Position numbers and translations under genes: made by a program
Shown: positions 27,649 through 36,214 of the stretch, piece by piece
Position numbering within the stretch: the stretch's first letter is position 1
Layout of the letters: every line of letters begins with the position of its first letter
Notes under the pieces: model-generated
The model's input: only the letters and a program-made list of their open reading frames with translations
What the model was told of the DNA's origin: nothing
Database searches by the model: none
Source: Chlamydiota bacterium
GTDB taxonomy: Bacteria; Chlamydiota; Chlamydiia; Chlamydiales; JABDDJ01
NCBI GenBank assembly: GCA_013287645.1
Contig: JABDDJ010000012.1
Location: 1-47,889, forward strand
DNA: 47,889 nucleotides
Direction of reading: 5' to 3'

Positions 27649-28623
27649 TTAACGACCGAACAGTTTTGGCATCTTTGACCAGCAGAAGCTGCAAAACCTT
27701 GTCACCAAATTCAAGCTATATTTAACCGGAGTGAAAAGACTCCAGAAAGACCAAGATTTCTTTGGTTGTGGTTCACGTGCGTAAATTACTGGCGGAGGAG
27801 ATTGTACATAAACTGGCGCTGGCGGTAGTGGTGAATAAGCAGGGGCGAAGCTATTAGGCGGAGGGGGAGGTAGTGGATAAGCTGGCGGAGGTGGAATTTG
27901 CTGATCTTGCTGACTTCTAAGCGCCTCTTGCACTTCAGCTTCTTTCTTACGGGTTCGATAGTTTTCGACTACATTTGTCATGGGAGTTTTGAACAATAAG
28001 CTATGCTGTCTTTTTTCGATACTATTGAGTGATTTTTGATACTTTTCCATTTCAATTCTGTTCTTTTCGGTGCCAAACTCGATGGTAGAATTGATCAAAT
28101 TATGGAAAGCACCAGCATGGTAAAAACATGCTTGATCGTTTGCAAAGTCTATTTGTTGTTGAAATGCCTCATCGTTTAGTTTTTTATTAGAATTTATTAT
28201 TTCTTCTTCTTCAGGATTTTTAGGGGTAGGATAAGTTCTTTCACGGTGTGCTTTTTGGGCTAGTTCAATGATCTTTTCTCTAGTAGTTTCTCTATGTCTT
28301 TCGAGCTCTTCTTTTGTACCCCAGTTCATTTTATCTTCAAAGCTTTTGAATGTAACATTTTGAACTTTATCAATAAAAGTGTTAAAACGTTTTTCAGTCC
28401 CGTCTATTTTGTAATTAATATATGTCATCAAATGATCAAGATCTTTTTTATCAGTTAAAGCTTCTTTAAAAGTATCCCTAATGGCCTTCTTAGCTCGTCG
28501 AGAAGGGTCGTTATGTTCCGAATTAAGTATTTGTATTGCATCATAAAAACTGTCTTTGTTAGTTTTATAAATACTATAAAATACTTCACGGCCGACTACT
28601 AAATTAGAATCAAAATAAGACAT
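27649..28623 (-). CDS. Proline-rich PPxY-motif protein, paralog B (possible effector)
   Basis: A 324-residue paralog of the protein at 26437. Both start MSY and continue with (I/V)(T/V)GREIFYNIY-like residues, have a charged helical middle, a proline-rich segment and a near-identical hydrophobic-basic C-terminus (SLWSLFTPVKYSL in A, SFWSLFTPVKYSL in B). In this copy only one PPxY (PPAY, about residue 246) remains, with longer proline tracts (PLPPPPP) that could bind SH3 or profilin-like domains. There is no signal peptide. The N-terminal halves differ much more than the 3' ends. A GGAGA ribosome site precedes the start. Function unknown; a type III secretion substrate is possible. Confidence 0.8.
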   Translation of the reverse strand: MSYFDSNLVVGREVFYSIYKTNKDSFYDAIQILNSEHNDPSRRAKKAIRDTFKEALTDKKDLDHLMTYINYKIDGTEKRFNTFIDKVQNVTFKSFEDKMNWGTKEELERHRETTREKIIELAQKAHRERTYPTPKNPEEEEIINSNKKLNDEAFQQQIDFANDQACFYHAGAFHNLINSTIEFGTEKNRIEMEKYQKSLNSIEKRQHSLLFKTPMTNVVENYRTRKKEAEVQEALRSQQDQQIPPPPAYPLPPPPPNSFAPAYSPLPPAPVYVQSPPPVIYAREPQPKKSWSFWSLFTPVKYSLNLVTRFCSFCWSKMPKLFGR

Positions 28624-28650
28624 ATCTTATCTCCAAATTATAAAAATTAA

Positions 28651-28679
28651 TTCTAACTTAAAAATAAAATTAAAAGCAA
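28651..28679 (-). promoter_or_regulatory. Possible promoter of proline-rich gene B
   Basis: On the minus strand TTGCTT (28679-28674) and TTAGAA (28656-28651) are 17 bases apart, about 28 bases before the start at 28623. The -35 element is identical to that of paralog A. Confidence 0.35.
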
Positions 28680-28697
28680 GAGTATTATGCGTAAGTA

Positions 28698-29690
28698 TTA
28701 AGCGTAAGCTAATTGTTTGCGGTATAGATCGCGCTGTTGCCATGTGCGCATATGGCATGGGATAGCTGCATTAATATAATTCTCGGCAGAGTAAATGGCT
28801 GCTTCGAGATCGGTTTGCTGCATGTTAATCAAATTTTGAAGTTTATCGATATCGAATAGGGGGGCTATGTTTCCTAATTCAGAAGAGATATTTCTTGGGA
28901 CGGCGAGGTCAAAAAATAACTTGGTTTGTACCTGTTTTTTTTTCGGTTTGGTTACCAAAAGATAGGGGGCTTTTGTAGCGCAGACGATAATATCATAAGC
29001 GGGCCAGTCGGCACGTTTTTCCCAAGGCAGTATGGAAGCCGAATGGGAGTAAGTCTGGGCCTTTTCTATCGTGCGGTTGCAGAGGGTTATTTGTCCATAA
29101 CTGCGCCGCTGAAGATAGTGCATTAAATTTAAGTTAACTTGTGAGGCTCCCATGAGAAGTATTTTGGGACTCTCCAACCCCCTCTTTCGGCATACTCTCC
29201 AGATGGAATGTTCAAGGGTAACTTGTCCTGAAGAGGTGGGCAGTTTGTTGCGAGCCTGTTTTGCAATCTGGAGGGATTTTTGAAAAATAAAGTGCAATTC
29301 GGCTGGCAGGGTAGCTGTACGAGCGGCTGCTTCGTAACTGGTGCGTACTTGTCCTTGAATTTCTGTCTCTGCGAGAATGGCGCTATCGAGTCCGGAAGTG
29401 ACTCTGGTTAGGTGCAAAAAGCAGTCAGCACCAAAAAATGAATAGATGCGTTGTTCAAAATCGATTTCTAGTTCGTCTCTAAGTAGATTGAGTATATAGG
29501 AGTGAGTTGCGGCTAACTCATGGGTAGAAAAATAGACCTCTGTGCGATTGCAGGTACTTAACAGCACAAAGGCGCAGTTCGCGTGGGCAATTTTGCCGTT
29601 AGCAAAGTATTTATGGCAGGCCTTGGCGACCATCTCGCGCAGTTCAATCGAGGCCAGTTTATGGTTGATTCCAATAACGCCAATTCGCAT
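28698..29690 (-). CDS. hemA: Glutamyl-tRNA reductase
   Basis: The first enzyme of the C5 haem pathway, reducing Glu-tRNA to glutamate 1-semialdehyde with NADPH. The start at 29690 gives MRIGVIGINHKLASIELRE and 330 residues; the open frame reaches 29783 but that would overlap the upstream gene. The catalytic Cys47 sits in LLSTCNRTEVYF, the substrate region GLDSAILAETEIQGQVR follows, and the NADPH-binding segment begins ILLMGASQVNLNLM. The length is like chlamydial HemA and shorter than E. coli HemA (418), because the C-terminal dimerisation part is reduced. hemA next to parE/parC is also found in C. trachomatis, there without pseB between. Confidence 0.93.
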   Translation of the reverse strand: MRIGVIGINHKLASIELREMVAKACHKYFANGKIAHANCAFVLLSTCNRTEVYFSTHELAATHSYILNLLRDELEIDFEQRIYSFFGADCFLHLTRVTSGLDSAILAETEIQGQVRTSYEAAARTATLPAELHFIFQKSLQIAKQARNKLPTSSGQVTLEHSIWRVCRKRGLESPKILLMGASQVNLNLMHYLQRRSYGQITLCNRTIEKAQTYSHSASILPWEKRADWPAYDIIVCATKAPYLLVTKPKKKQVQTKLFFDLAVPRNISSELGNIAPLFDIDKLQNLINMQQTDLEAAIYSAENYINAAIPCHMRTWQQRDLYRKQLAYA

Positions 29691-29740
29691 GTAGTCAATT
29701 CCAGTAAGTGGCGAATGATTCAACCTACCATAAATTAAAT

Positions 29741-30751
29741 TTATAATTTTATCAATTTTCGAATGTCTTCTGCATTTAGCCACTTTTCATTAGTGTTAGA
29801 GGCAAAACAAAATCCTTCAGGAACCCATTGATGTTGTTCGCCTTGCACTTTTTGGATATATATTTTGTCGTGGGCGCGTGTTCCTGGAACTATGGTGTAG
29901 TAGTCTCCGCAATCTAGGGTATTGCCTGCGTTTTCGGGTACTACCATGACCTCGTGGAGTTTTTCGCCGGGTCGAATGCCGATAACGTGGTGCTCAATGC
30001 CTGGAGATAGTGCCTCGGCGAGGTCGACAATGCGCATGCTGGGGATTTTAGGAATAAAAATTTCTCCTCCAACTGCATTTTCAAGGCACTGTAGAACAAA
30101 GCGAGCAGCATGGTCGAGGGTAATCCAAAAGCGTGTCATGCGTAAGTCGGTAATGGGGAGACTTTTTGCTCCTGCGGCGATGAGGGACGTCCAGTAAGGA
30201 ATAATGCTTCCTCTGCTCTGAATCACATTTCCATAGCGCACAACGCTGAGCCGTGGTTTTCCAATACGCCCTACATAGGAGTTACTTGCGACGAAGAGCT
30301 TGTCGGAACAAAGTTTAGTGGCTCCATAGAGATTAATAGGGTTGACGGCTTTATCTGTGGAGAGGGCAATAACAGCTTCAACGCGGCAGTCGATAGAGGC
30401 ATTAATGACATTAGTGGCGCCGTCGACGTTGGTTTTAACAAATTCAGAGGGGTCATACTCTGCGGCGGGGACTTGTTTTAAAGCAGCAGTATGAATAATA
30501 TAGTCAACTTCATGAAAGGCGCGCAGCATGCGATTATAGTCGCGGACATCTCCCAGGAAGTAGCGCATCGTTGGGTTTGAAAAGAGGGGATCCGCTTTCA
30601 TTTCGGCCTGTTTCCACTCATCGCGGCTAAAGACAATCACTTTTTGGGGTTGGGCCTCGGTAAGGAGAATTTTGGCGATAGTTTTCCCTAGGCTTCCCGT
30701 GCCGCCGGTGATGAGAATGGACTTATCGCGAAAGAAAGCATATTTTGACAT
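29741..30751 (-). CDS. pseB: UDP-GlcNAc 4,6-dehydratase-like nucleotide-sugar enzyme
   Basis: A 336-residue short-chain dehydrogenase with the Rossmann motif GGTGSLGKT near residue 14, the region HTAALKQVPAAEYDPSEFVK, catalytic YGATK near residue 140 and MTRFWITLDHA. This set of motifs is typical of PseB, the inverting UDP-GlcNAc 4,6-dehydratase that starts pseudaminic acid synthesis, and of related FlaA1/CapD enzymes. No other gene of the pathway is in the window, so the final sugar is unknown; it may serve glycan modification or another NDP-sugar route. A GAGGT ribosome site precedes the ATG. The hemA start lies 50 bases after its stop, so the two may be co-transcribed. Possibly gained by transfer. 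Confidence 0.88.
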   Translation of the reverse strand: MSKYAFFRDKSILITGGTGSLGKTIAKILLTEAQPQKVIVFSRDEWKQAEMKADPLFSNPTMRYFLGDVRDYNRMLRAFHEVDYIIHTAALKQVPAAEYDPSEFVKTNVDGATNVINASIDCRVEAVIALSTDKAVNPINLYGATKLCSDKLFVASNSYVGRIGKPRLSVVRYGNVIQSRGSIIPYWTSLIAAGAKSLPITDLRMTRFWITLDHAARFVLQCLENAVGGEIFIPKIPSMRIVDLAEALSPGIEHHVIGIRPGEKLHEVMVVPENAGNTLDCGDYYTIVPGTRAHDKIYIQKVQGEQHQWVPEGFCFASNTNEKWLNAEDIRKLIKL

Positions 30752-30822
30752 GAGACCTCAATTGAAGTAGATTTCCAAATTCATATGTATTATCGTTCCT
30801 CTTCGTAAACAAGCAAGAAAAA

Positions 30823-32634
30823 ATGAAACGATACGACGAATCAACTATACAAACATTAGCTCCTTTAGAGCATATCCGTTTACGCCCCGGTATGTATATC
30901 GGTCGTTTAGGCGATGGATCCAACCCTGATGATGGCATCTATGTCATGCTGAAAGAGGTCATTGACAATAGTGTGGATGAGTTCATCATGGGGGAGGGAA
31001 AAAAGGTAGATATTTCTATCGATTTTAACTCTAGAAAAGTCTCGGTAAGAGATTATGGAAGAGGTATTCCTCTCAGCAAGGTTGTGGACTGTGTCAGTCA
31101 GATTAATACAGGCGCAAAGTATAATGACGATGTATTCCAGTTCTCTGTGGGATTGAATGGCGTGGGAACAAAAGCTGTCAATGCATTGTCAAGCCATTTT
31201 ATGGTGCGCAGTGTACGCGATGGAAAGATGGTCGAAGTGGATTTTGCCCAAGGCAAAATCTTAAACAAAAAAGAAAAGTCATCGCAAGAGCCTAATGGGA
31301 CCTATGTCGAATTTATTCCTGACGATAGTATTTTTGGAAAATGTAAGTATTATGATGAAAACATCCGTAAAAGAATGTGGCACTACGCCTATTTGAATAC
31401 GGGCCTCACTCTCAATTATAATGGCGAGCCTATTGCTTCCGAAAATGGGCTTATGGATCTTCTTAACGAAGAGGTAGCCGAAGAAGAACGCTTGTATGAG
31501 CCGATACATTACCGCGGTAAGACTCTAGAGTTTGCCTTTTTGCATACTCAGAGCTATGGAGAAAGCTATTACTCTTTTGTCAATGGTCAGTATACATCAG
31601 ATGGGGGCACACATCTCTCAGCATTTAGAGAGGGTCTCCTTAAAGGCGTAAACGAATATTCGCAAAAAAACTTTCAAGGGGTAGACCTGCGTGAAGGTAT
31701 TGTAGGCACTATCCTTGTCAAAGTCAAAGATCCTGTCTTCGAGTCGCAAACAAAAAACAAACTAGGTAATACCGAGCTGCGAGTCCCCCTGGTGCAAGAG
31801 ATAAAGACCGCTGTTTGTGACATTCTCTACAAACACCCTACTATTGCTAAAAGGCTCATCGAACGGATCACCTTCAACGAACAGCTCAGAAAAGAGTTAG
31901 CCGCTGTTAAAAAAGAGGCCAAAGAAAAGCAGAAAAAAATTTCATTTAAGATTCCTAAACTGCGTGATAGCAAATATCACCTGGGAGATACCTCTGAGCA
32001 TGGTGAAGAGACCATGATCTTTCTCACAGAAGGTGATAGCGCCAGCGCCTCTGTCGTCGCTTCACGTGATCCGCTAACTCAGGCTGTTTTTGCACTGCGT
32101 GGTAAGCCTCTCAACGTGTTTGGAATGAAGATTGACCAGCTCTACAAAAATGAAGAGATGTATAACCTGATGAGCGCTCTTAACATCGAAGAAGATATCT
32201 CAAACCTGCGCTATAACAAAGTGATTCTAGCCACTGACGCCGATGTGGACGGCATGCATATCCGCAATCTGCTCATTACCTTTTTCTTAACCTATTTTGA
32301 AGGGCTAGTCTTAAATGGGCATCTCTATGTGCTTGAAACGCCTTTATTCAAAGTACGTAATAAAGAAAAGACCCTCTACTGCTATTCAGAAGATGAGCGT
32401 GAAAAAGCTGTTAAGCAACTCAAAAAGGGTGTGGAAATCACGCGCTTTAAGGGGTTGGGTGAGATATCACCACAGGAATTCAAAAAGTTTATTGGTGAAG
32501 AAATTCGACTTATCTCAGTGACTATCAATCACTTAAGTGATATTAAAAGCACCCTGCAATTCTACATGGGAAAAAACACGCCCCAACGTAGACAATTTAT
32601 CATGGAAAACCTAATCAGCGAAGAAGAGCTCTAG
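30823..32634 (+). CDS. parE: DNA topoisomerase IV subunit B (second GyrB-type protein)
   Basis: A 603-residue type IIA topoisomerase ATPase subunit. The GHKL ATP site shows EVIDNSVDEF near residue 46, VRDYGRGIPLS and VGLNGVGTKAVNALS; the TOPRIM domain shows LTEGDSASASVV near residue 400 and ATDADVDGMHIRNLLITFF near residue 470. Its length fits ParE and the short second GyrB of chlamydiae. With ParC it decatenates and relaxes DNA. The stop codon is directly followed by the ATG of parC. It is divergent from pseB across 71 bases. Confidence 0.93.
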   Translation: MKRYDESTIQTLAPLEHIRLRPGMYIGRLGDGSNPDDGIYVMLKEVIDNSVDEFIMGEGKKVDISIDFNSRKVSVRDYGRGIPLSKVVDCVSQINTGAKYNDDVFQFSVGLNGVGTKAVNALSSHFMVRSVRDGKMVEVDFAQGKILNKKEKSSQEPNGTYVEFIPDDSIFGKCKYYDENIRKRMWHYAYLNTGLTLNYNGEPIASENGLMDLLNEEVAEEERLYEPIHYRGKTLEFAFLHTQSYGESYYSFVNGQYTSDGGTHLSAFREGLLKGVNEYSQKNFQGVDLREGIVGTILVKVKDPVFESQTKNKLGNTELRVPLVQEIKTAVCDILYKHPTIAKRLIERITFNEQLRKELAAVKKEAKEKQKKISFKIPKLRDSKYHLGDTSEHGEETMIFLTEGDSASASVVASRDPLTQAVFALRGKPLNVFGMKIDQLYKNEEMYNLMSALNIEEDISNLRYNKVILATDADVDGMHIRNLLITFFLTYFEGLVLNGHLYVLETPLFKVRNKEKTLYCYSEDEREKAVKQLKKGVEITRFKGLGEISPQEFKKFIGEEIRLISVTINHLSDIKSTLQFYMGKNTPQRRQFIMENLISEEEL

Positions 32635-34539
32635 ATGATAGAAGATGTAAAGCAGTTAATGAAGCGCCACTATCTCAAGTATGCGTCCTACGTTATCCTC
32701 GAAAGAGCCGTACCACGCATCGAAGATGGTCTAAAACCTGTCCAAAGGCGCATTCTGCACACACTCATGACCATGCACGATGGAAAGCTCCACAAAGTCG
32801 CCAATGTCGTCGGCCAAACCATGGCCTATCACCCTCATGGTGATGCAGCCATCTATGAAGCCCTCGTCAACCTATCCAACAAAGGCTATTTGCTAGATCA
32901 ACAAGGAAACTTCGGCAATATTTTCACTGGAGATGCCGCCGCCGCCGCCCGCTACATCGAAACGCGCCTAGCTCCTCTTGCTGTCGAAACGTTATTCAAC
33001 CCCGACTTAACAACCACAGTCGCCTCTTACGATAGTCGGCATCAAGAACCTGTAGCTCTCCCCTCCAAAATACCCCTTCTACTTATGCAAGGGGCAGAAG
33101 GTATCGCTGTAGGCATGACCACACAGATCCTTCCTCACAATTTTGTCGAGCTTCTCCAAGCCCAAATCGCTCATCTAGAAGGCCGTCCATTCCAGCTTCT
33201 TCCAGATTTTCCCACAGGAGGTGTCATGGATGCCTCCAACTACGACAAAGGAAAAGGAAAAGTCCGTCTACGTGTAGGCCTAGAAGTCAAAGACCCCAAA
33301 ACAATCGTCATTTCTGACATCTGCTATGGAACCACCACCGAATCACTCATCCGCTCTATCGACGAAGCTGCCAAAAAAGGCAAAATCAAGTTAGAAGCCA
33401 TCAACGATTATACGGCAGAAAAAGTAGAAATAGAGCTCAAGCTGCCTCGAGGGCACTATGCAGACGATGTTCTAGAAGCCCTTTACCACTTCACAGAGTG
33501 CGAAGTCACCCTCCATCCTCAGATGCTTTTGATTAAAGAAGCTCTCCCCTGTGAAATGAATGTTAACGAAATTCTTGAATTCAACACTCAGCAGCTCCAA
33601 CAGTACCTCAAAAAAGAACTCGAAATCGAACGCGACCACATCATCGAGAAAATCTTCCAAAAAACCCTTGAACAGATTTTTATCGAAGAGCGTCTCTACA
33701 AGCACATCGAAGAAAAAGCCACTCTAGAAGCCATTCATGAGGCTCTCGAAAAAGCTCTTAAACCCTTCCATCACCTGCTTTCGCGCACCCCTGAGCATGA
33801 AGACCGCGAAAAATTACTCAGCATCCCTATCCGCCGTATCTCACGCTATGACAGCGCCCAGACGCAAGACGATATTAAAGCTCTCCAAAAACAACTTGCC
33901 AAAGTCCAAAAATATCTCAAAGATGTCGTACGCTATTCCATAGACTACCTACAAGGCCTCATCACAAAATATGGAGACAACTACCCACGGCGCACAAAAA
34001 TCCAATCGCTCGAAGTCATCGACAAAAAAGCCGTCGAAAAACAAGCTGTCAAAGTCCATTTTGACCCCGAAACAGGATTTGTAGGCACCAAAGTTACCTC
34101 CGGCCAACTGATCGAATGCACCAATTTTGACAAAATCCTTTGCATCTTCAAAGACGGAACCTATCAAGTCATCAACCTACCCGAAAAACAGTACCTCCAT
34201 CAAGACGGACGTCAAGCTGTCTACATCGGCGTCGCCGATAAACAGACAGTCTTCAATGTCCTTTATCGCGAACCCAAAAGCCGGTTCGGATTTGCTAAAC
34301 GGTTTATAGTCTCTCAATTCATGCTCGATAAAATTTATAATTACCTCGAAGAAGGCATAGAACTCCTCCATTTCACCACAGATAGCGATGCACCACTTGA
34401 CATCCTCTTCGTTCCCATCGTTCGACAAAAAGTCGGCCAAGTCACCTTTAAATTTAGCTCCGTCCTTGTCAAAGGCGTCACCGCTAAAGGCATCCGTATC
34501 GCCAACCGCCAAGTCAAAAAAGTCATCATCCCTAAATGA
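32635..34539 (+). CDS. parC: DNA topoisomerase IV subunit A (second GyrA-type protein)
   Basis: A 634-residue breakage-reunion subunit. The catalytic Tyr107 lies in AAARYIETRLAPL, after YHPHGDAAIYEALVNLSN; the QRRILHTL motif near residue 38 is also typical. The protein is shorter than E. coli ParC (752), with a reduced C-terminal DNA-wrapping domain, as in the second GyrA-type protein of chlamydiae. A coiled-coil rich segment spans about 320-460. It starts immediately after parE and overlaps recX by 4 bases (ATGA), so the three form one operon. Confidence 0.92.
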   Translation: MIEDVKQLMKRHYLKYASYVILERAVPRIEDGLKPVQRRILHTLMTMHDGKLHKVANVVGQTMAYHPHGDAAIYEALVNLSNKGYLLDQQGNFGNIFTGDAAAAARYIETRLAPLAVETLFNPDLTTTVASYDSRHQEPVALPSKIPLLLMQGAEGIAVGMTTQILPHNFVELLQAQIAHLEGRPFQLLPDFPTGGVMDASNYDKGKGKVRLRVGLEVKDPKTIVISDICYGTTTESLIRSIDEAAKKGKIKLEAINDYTAEKVEIELKLPRGHYADDVLEALYHFTECEVTLHPQMLLIKEALPCEMNVNEILEFNTQQLQQYLKKELEIERDHIIEKIFQKTLEQIFIEERLYKHIEEKATLEAIHEALEKALKPFHHLLSRTPEHEDREKLLSIPIRRISRYDSAQTQDDIKALQKQLAKVQKYLKDVVRYSIDYLQGLITKYGDNYPRRTKIQSLEVIDKKAVEKQAVKVHFDPETGFVGTKVTSGQLIECTNFDKILCIFKDGTYQVINLPEKQYLHQDGRQAVYIGVADKQTVFNVLYREPKSRFGFAKRFIVSQFMLDKIYNYLEEGIELLHFTTDSDAPLDILFVPIVRQKVGQVTFKFSSVLVKGVTAKGIRIANRQVKKVIIPK

Positions 34540-34955
34540 ATGAAGAAGAATACACTAATGCCAAAAAATATGCCCTGCGGCGCATTGCTATGCGTAGCCA
34601 GAGCAGCGGAAGAATGCGCGAAGCCATTCTTAAGAAAAACATCTCCGATGAAGTTACAGACCAGATTCTAAAAGAATTTACCCAATCCGGCTATCTCAAC
34701 GACGCTGAATTCGCCAAGCGTCTCATCGAAAGAGAAGCCGCCCGCTGCCGAGGTCCCCATTGGATAAAACACAAGCTCATCGCCCAGGGAATTGACCGCT
34801 CCACAGCCGAGCATTTCTTAGACAAATACTATCCCAGAGATTTACAAATAGAACGCGCCAAAGAACTACGTTTAAAGAAAAAAGTAATAAATAATGCACA
34901 TTTTTCAAAAATACTTTACAAAAATGGGTTCGATTATGATATAATTAACATATAA
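34536..34955 (+). CDS. recX: RecX-family regulator of RecA
   Basis: A 139-residue helical protein with the three-helix RecX repeats: ALRRIAMRSQSSGRMREAIL at the start and GYLNDAEFAKRLIEREAARC, then GPHWIKHKLIAQGI. RecX binds RecA filaments and limits their extension. recA is not in the window. It is translationally coupled to parC through the ATGA overlap. A new promoter for the next gene lies over its last codons. Confidence 0.88.
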   Translation: MNEEEYTNAKKYALRRIAMRSQSSGRMREAILKKNISDEVTDQILKEFTQSGYLNDAEFAKRLIEREAARCRGPHWIKHKLIAQGIDRSTAEHFLDKYYPRDLQIERAKELRLKKKVINNAHFSKILYKNGFDYDIINI

Positions 34956-34969
34956 TTATTTAATAGAGG
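34940..34969 (+). promoter_or_regulatory. -10 element and ribosome site for the small gene at 34977
   Basis: TATAAT occurs at 34940-34945 and again at 34951-34956 in the AT-rich end of recX; AGAGGT follows at 34964-34969, 7 bases before the ATG. No convincing -35 is seen. Confidence 0.4.
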
Positions 34970-34976
34970 TATTCAA

Positions 34977-35231
34977 ATGAGCGATCAAGCACACCAAGCA
35001 CCAGCAGTGCCCGTTGATAATGCTCCACCCGTCGCAGTCGCAGAAGGCGAAAACCCCGCTTCTCCCGCTGGAAAGCCCCAAACCGCCTTTAGCTCCATGA
35101 ACGAACTCCAAGAAAAATACCCTCAACTCTACAAAATGATGATGGATAACAGCATGATGGCCTTTATCCAAAAGCAGAATAACTTCCACAAACGTATTCA
35201 CGAACTCAATAGAGAGTCCTACCGTCATTAA
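34977..35231 (+). CDS. Small acidic/Ala-Pro-rich protein, paralog 1
   Basis: An 84-residue protein. The first 35 residues are low in complexity (Ala, Pro, Val) and the rest is a predicted helix ending in basic residues. The conserved core is SSMNELQEKYPQLYKMMMDN followed by SMMAFIQKQN. The protein at 35617 shares this core, the start MSDQ and the disordered N-terminus. I recognise no family. Size, disorder and helix recall small secretion substrates, needle proteins or their chaperones, but this is only a guess. Confidence 0.75.
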   Translation: MSDQAHQAPAVPVDNAPPVAVAEGENPASPAGKPQTAFSSMNELQEKYPQLYKMMMDNSMMAFIQKQNNFHKRIHELNRESYRH

Positions 35232-35240
35232 ATTATTTAG

Positions 35241-35432
35241 TTAATGACGCCGAATTTGATGTTGCATATCTGAAATTTGACGCTCCATATTTGATAATCT
35301 GTCTTCCAATAATTCCTTTTCAGATAATTTAGTTCTTTTTCTAATATCTCTTATCATTAAACACATTAATATAATAATTATGGAAAATCCACCGCCCATG
35401 GCCCATAAAATAATCTGTATTTCACCGCTCAT
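35241..35432 (-). CDS. Small single-pass membrane protein with coiled coil
   Basis: A 63-residue protein: a short N-terminus, one membrane helix (about residues 7-27: IILWAMGGGFSIIIILMCLMI), then a basic stretch (RDIRKRTK) and a heptad-like helix (LLEDRLSNMERQISDMQHQI). AAGGAC lies 7 bases before the start, which supports translation. It stands on the opposite strand between the two paralogous small genes, with its 3' end 9 bases from the end of the first. Function unknown. Confidence 0.6.
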   Translation of the reverse strand: MSGEIQIILWAMGGGFSIIIILMCLMIRDIRKRTKLSEKELLEDRLSNMERQISDMQHQIRRH

Positions 35433-35583
35433 TGTTCAGTCCTTCTTTCTTGAATAATCTTTGGCACTTTTGCTTTCAAGGTGGGCGAATTGTACCTCCC
35501 TAGGTAATTTTTCGCCAAAAGAAATTTTTTAATTAATAATTTTATTATTAATAGTAATTGTATAATAATAATTTTATTACTGT

Positions 35584-35609
35584 TATAATAAAGTTAGTAA
35601 TACAGGAGG
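35584..35609 (+). promoter_or_regulatory. -10 element and strong ribosome site for the gene at 35617
   Basis: TATAAT at 35584-35589 is followed by a near-ideal AGGAGG at 35604-35609, 7 bases before the ATG. The surrounding 100 bases are very AT-rich. High expression is expected. Confidence 0.5.
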
Positions 35610-35616
35610 TATTTAG

Positions 35617-35886
35617 ATGTCAGATCAAGGTTCCTCTAGCAGCCAATCCGTTCAATCCGCAGCTCCTAGCACAGCAGCTCCAGCAGCCGCAGCAGCAGCT
35701 ACCGGAAAGCCAACGGGTACGGTCAATGCCAAAACAACCTTTAATTCCATGGCCGATTTGCAAAAAAAATATCCACAGCTATATAAGATGATGATGGAAA
35801 ACGATATGATGACTTTCATTAGTGCCCAGAACCGCTCTCAGGACAGAATTCATCAAATAAATCAACAAGCAGAACATGAGAATTAA
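35617..35886 (+). CDS. Small Ala/Ser-rich protein, paralog 2
   Basis: An 89-residue paralog of the protein at 34977. The N-terminal 40 residues are Ser, Ala and Gln rich; the core NSMADLQKKYPQLYKMMMEN then DMMTFISAQN matches paralog 1 closely. It has a strong ribosome site. Its stop codon overlaps the ATG of the next gene by one base (TAATG), so the 105-residue protein is coupled to it. Function unknown. Confidence 0.78.
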   Translation: MSDQGSSSSQSVQSAAPSTAAPAAAAAATGKPTGTVNAKTTFNSMADLQKKYPQLYKMMMENDMMTFISAQNRSQDRIHQINQQAEHEN

Positions 35887-36203
35887 TGCACTATTTTGAG
35901 GTAGAACTTTTTTATGGTTTTCCGGTAACACAAGCTTATCGGGAAATACTTGAAGGCTTAGATAAGCGCATATTTGAATTATATGTTCGCAATGATGATG
36001 CCTACCTTCAAGATATTGAGCATAATGGTTCTCGTTACCTTGGGAAATCCATAGGTCCCATCGTTGAATTATCCACCCTTGAACTCCTTCAACTCAATAT
36101 TTATAGCCTGCTTAAAAAGCTCGCTCCCGATTTCCATTACGAAACTGTCCCTTTACGCCTTGTACCCATCGTAGGCGTTATTCAAGTAAATAAATCTTCT
36201 TAA
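35886..36203 (+). CDS. Hypothetical 105-residue protein
   Basis: A 105-residue protein with no membrane segment, starting MHYFEVELFYGFPVTQAYRE. It has a mixed alpha/beta look, with the hydrophobic C-terminus VPLRLVPIVGVIQV. It overlaps the preceding stop by one base and lies 11 bases before an antitoxin-like gene, so it is probably co-transcribed with both. No family recognised. Confidence 0.65.
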   Translation: MHYFEVELFYGFPVTQAYREILEGLDKRIFELYVRNDDAYLQDIEHNGSRYLGKSIGPIVELSTLELLQLNIYSLLKKLAPDFHYETVPLRLVPIVGVIQVNKSS

Positions 36204-36214
36204 AGTAAAAAATA

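Noticed and set aside
29691..29783. Longer N-terminus for hemA
   Set aside because: It would overlap pseB and adds residues with no similarity to glutamyl-tRNA reductase, whose family start MRIGVIG is at 29690.
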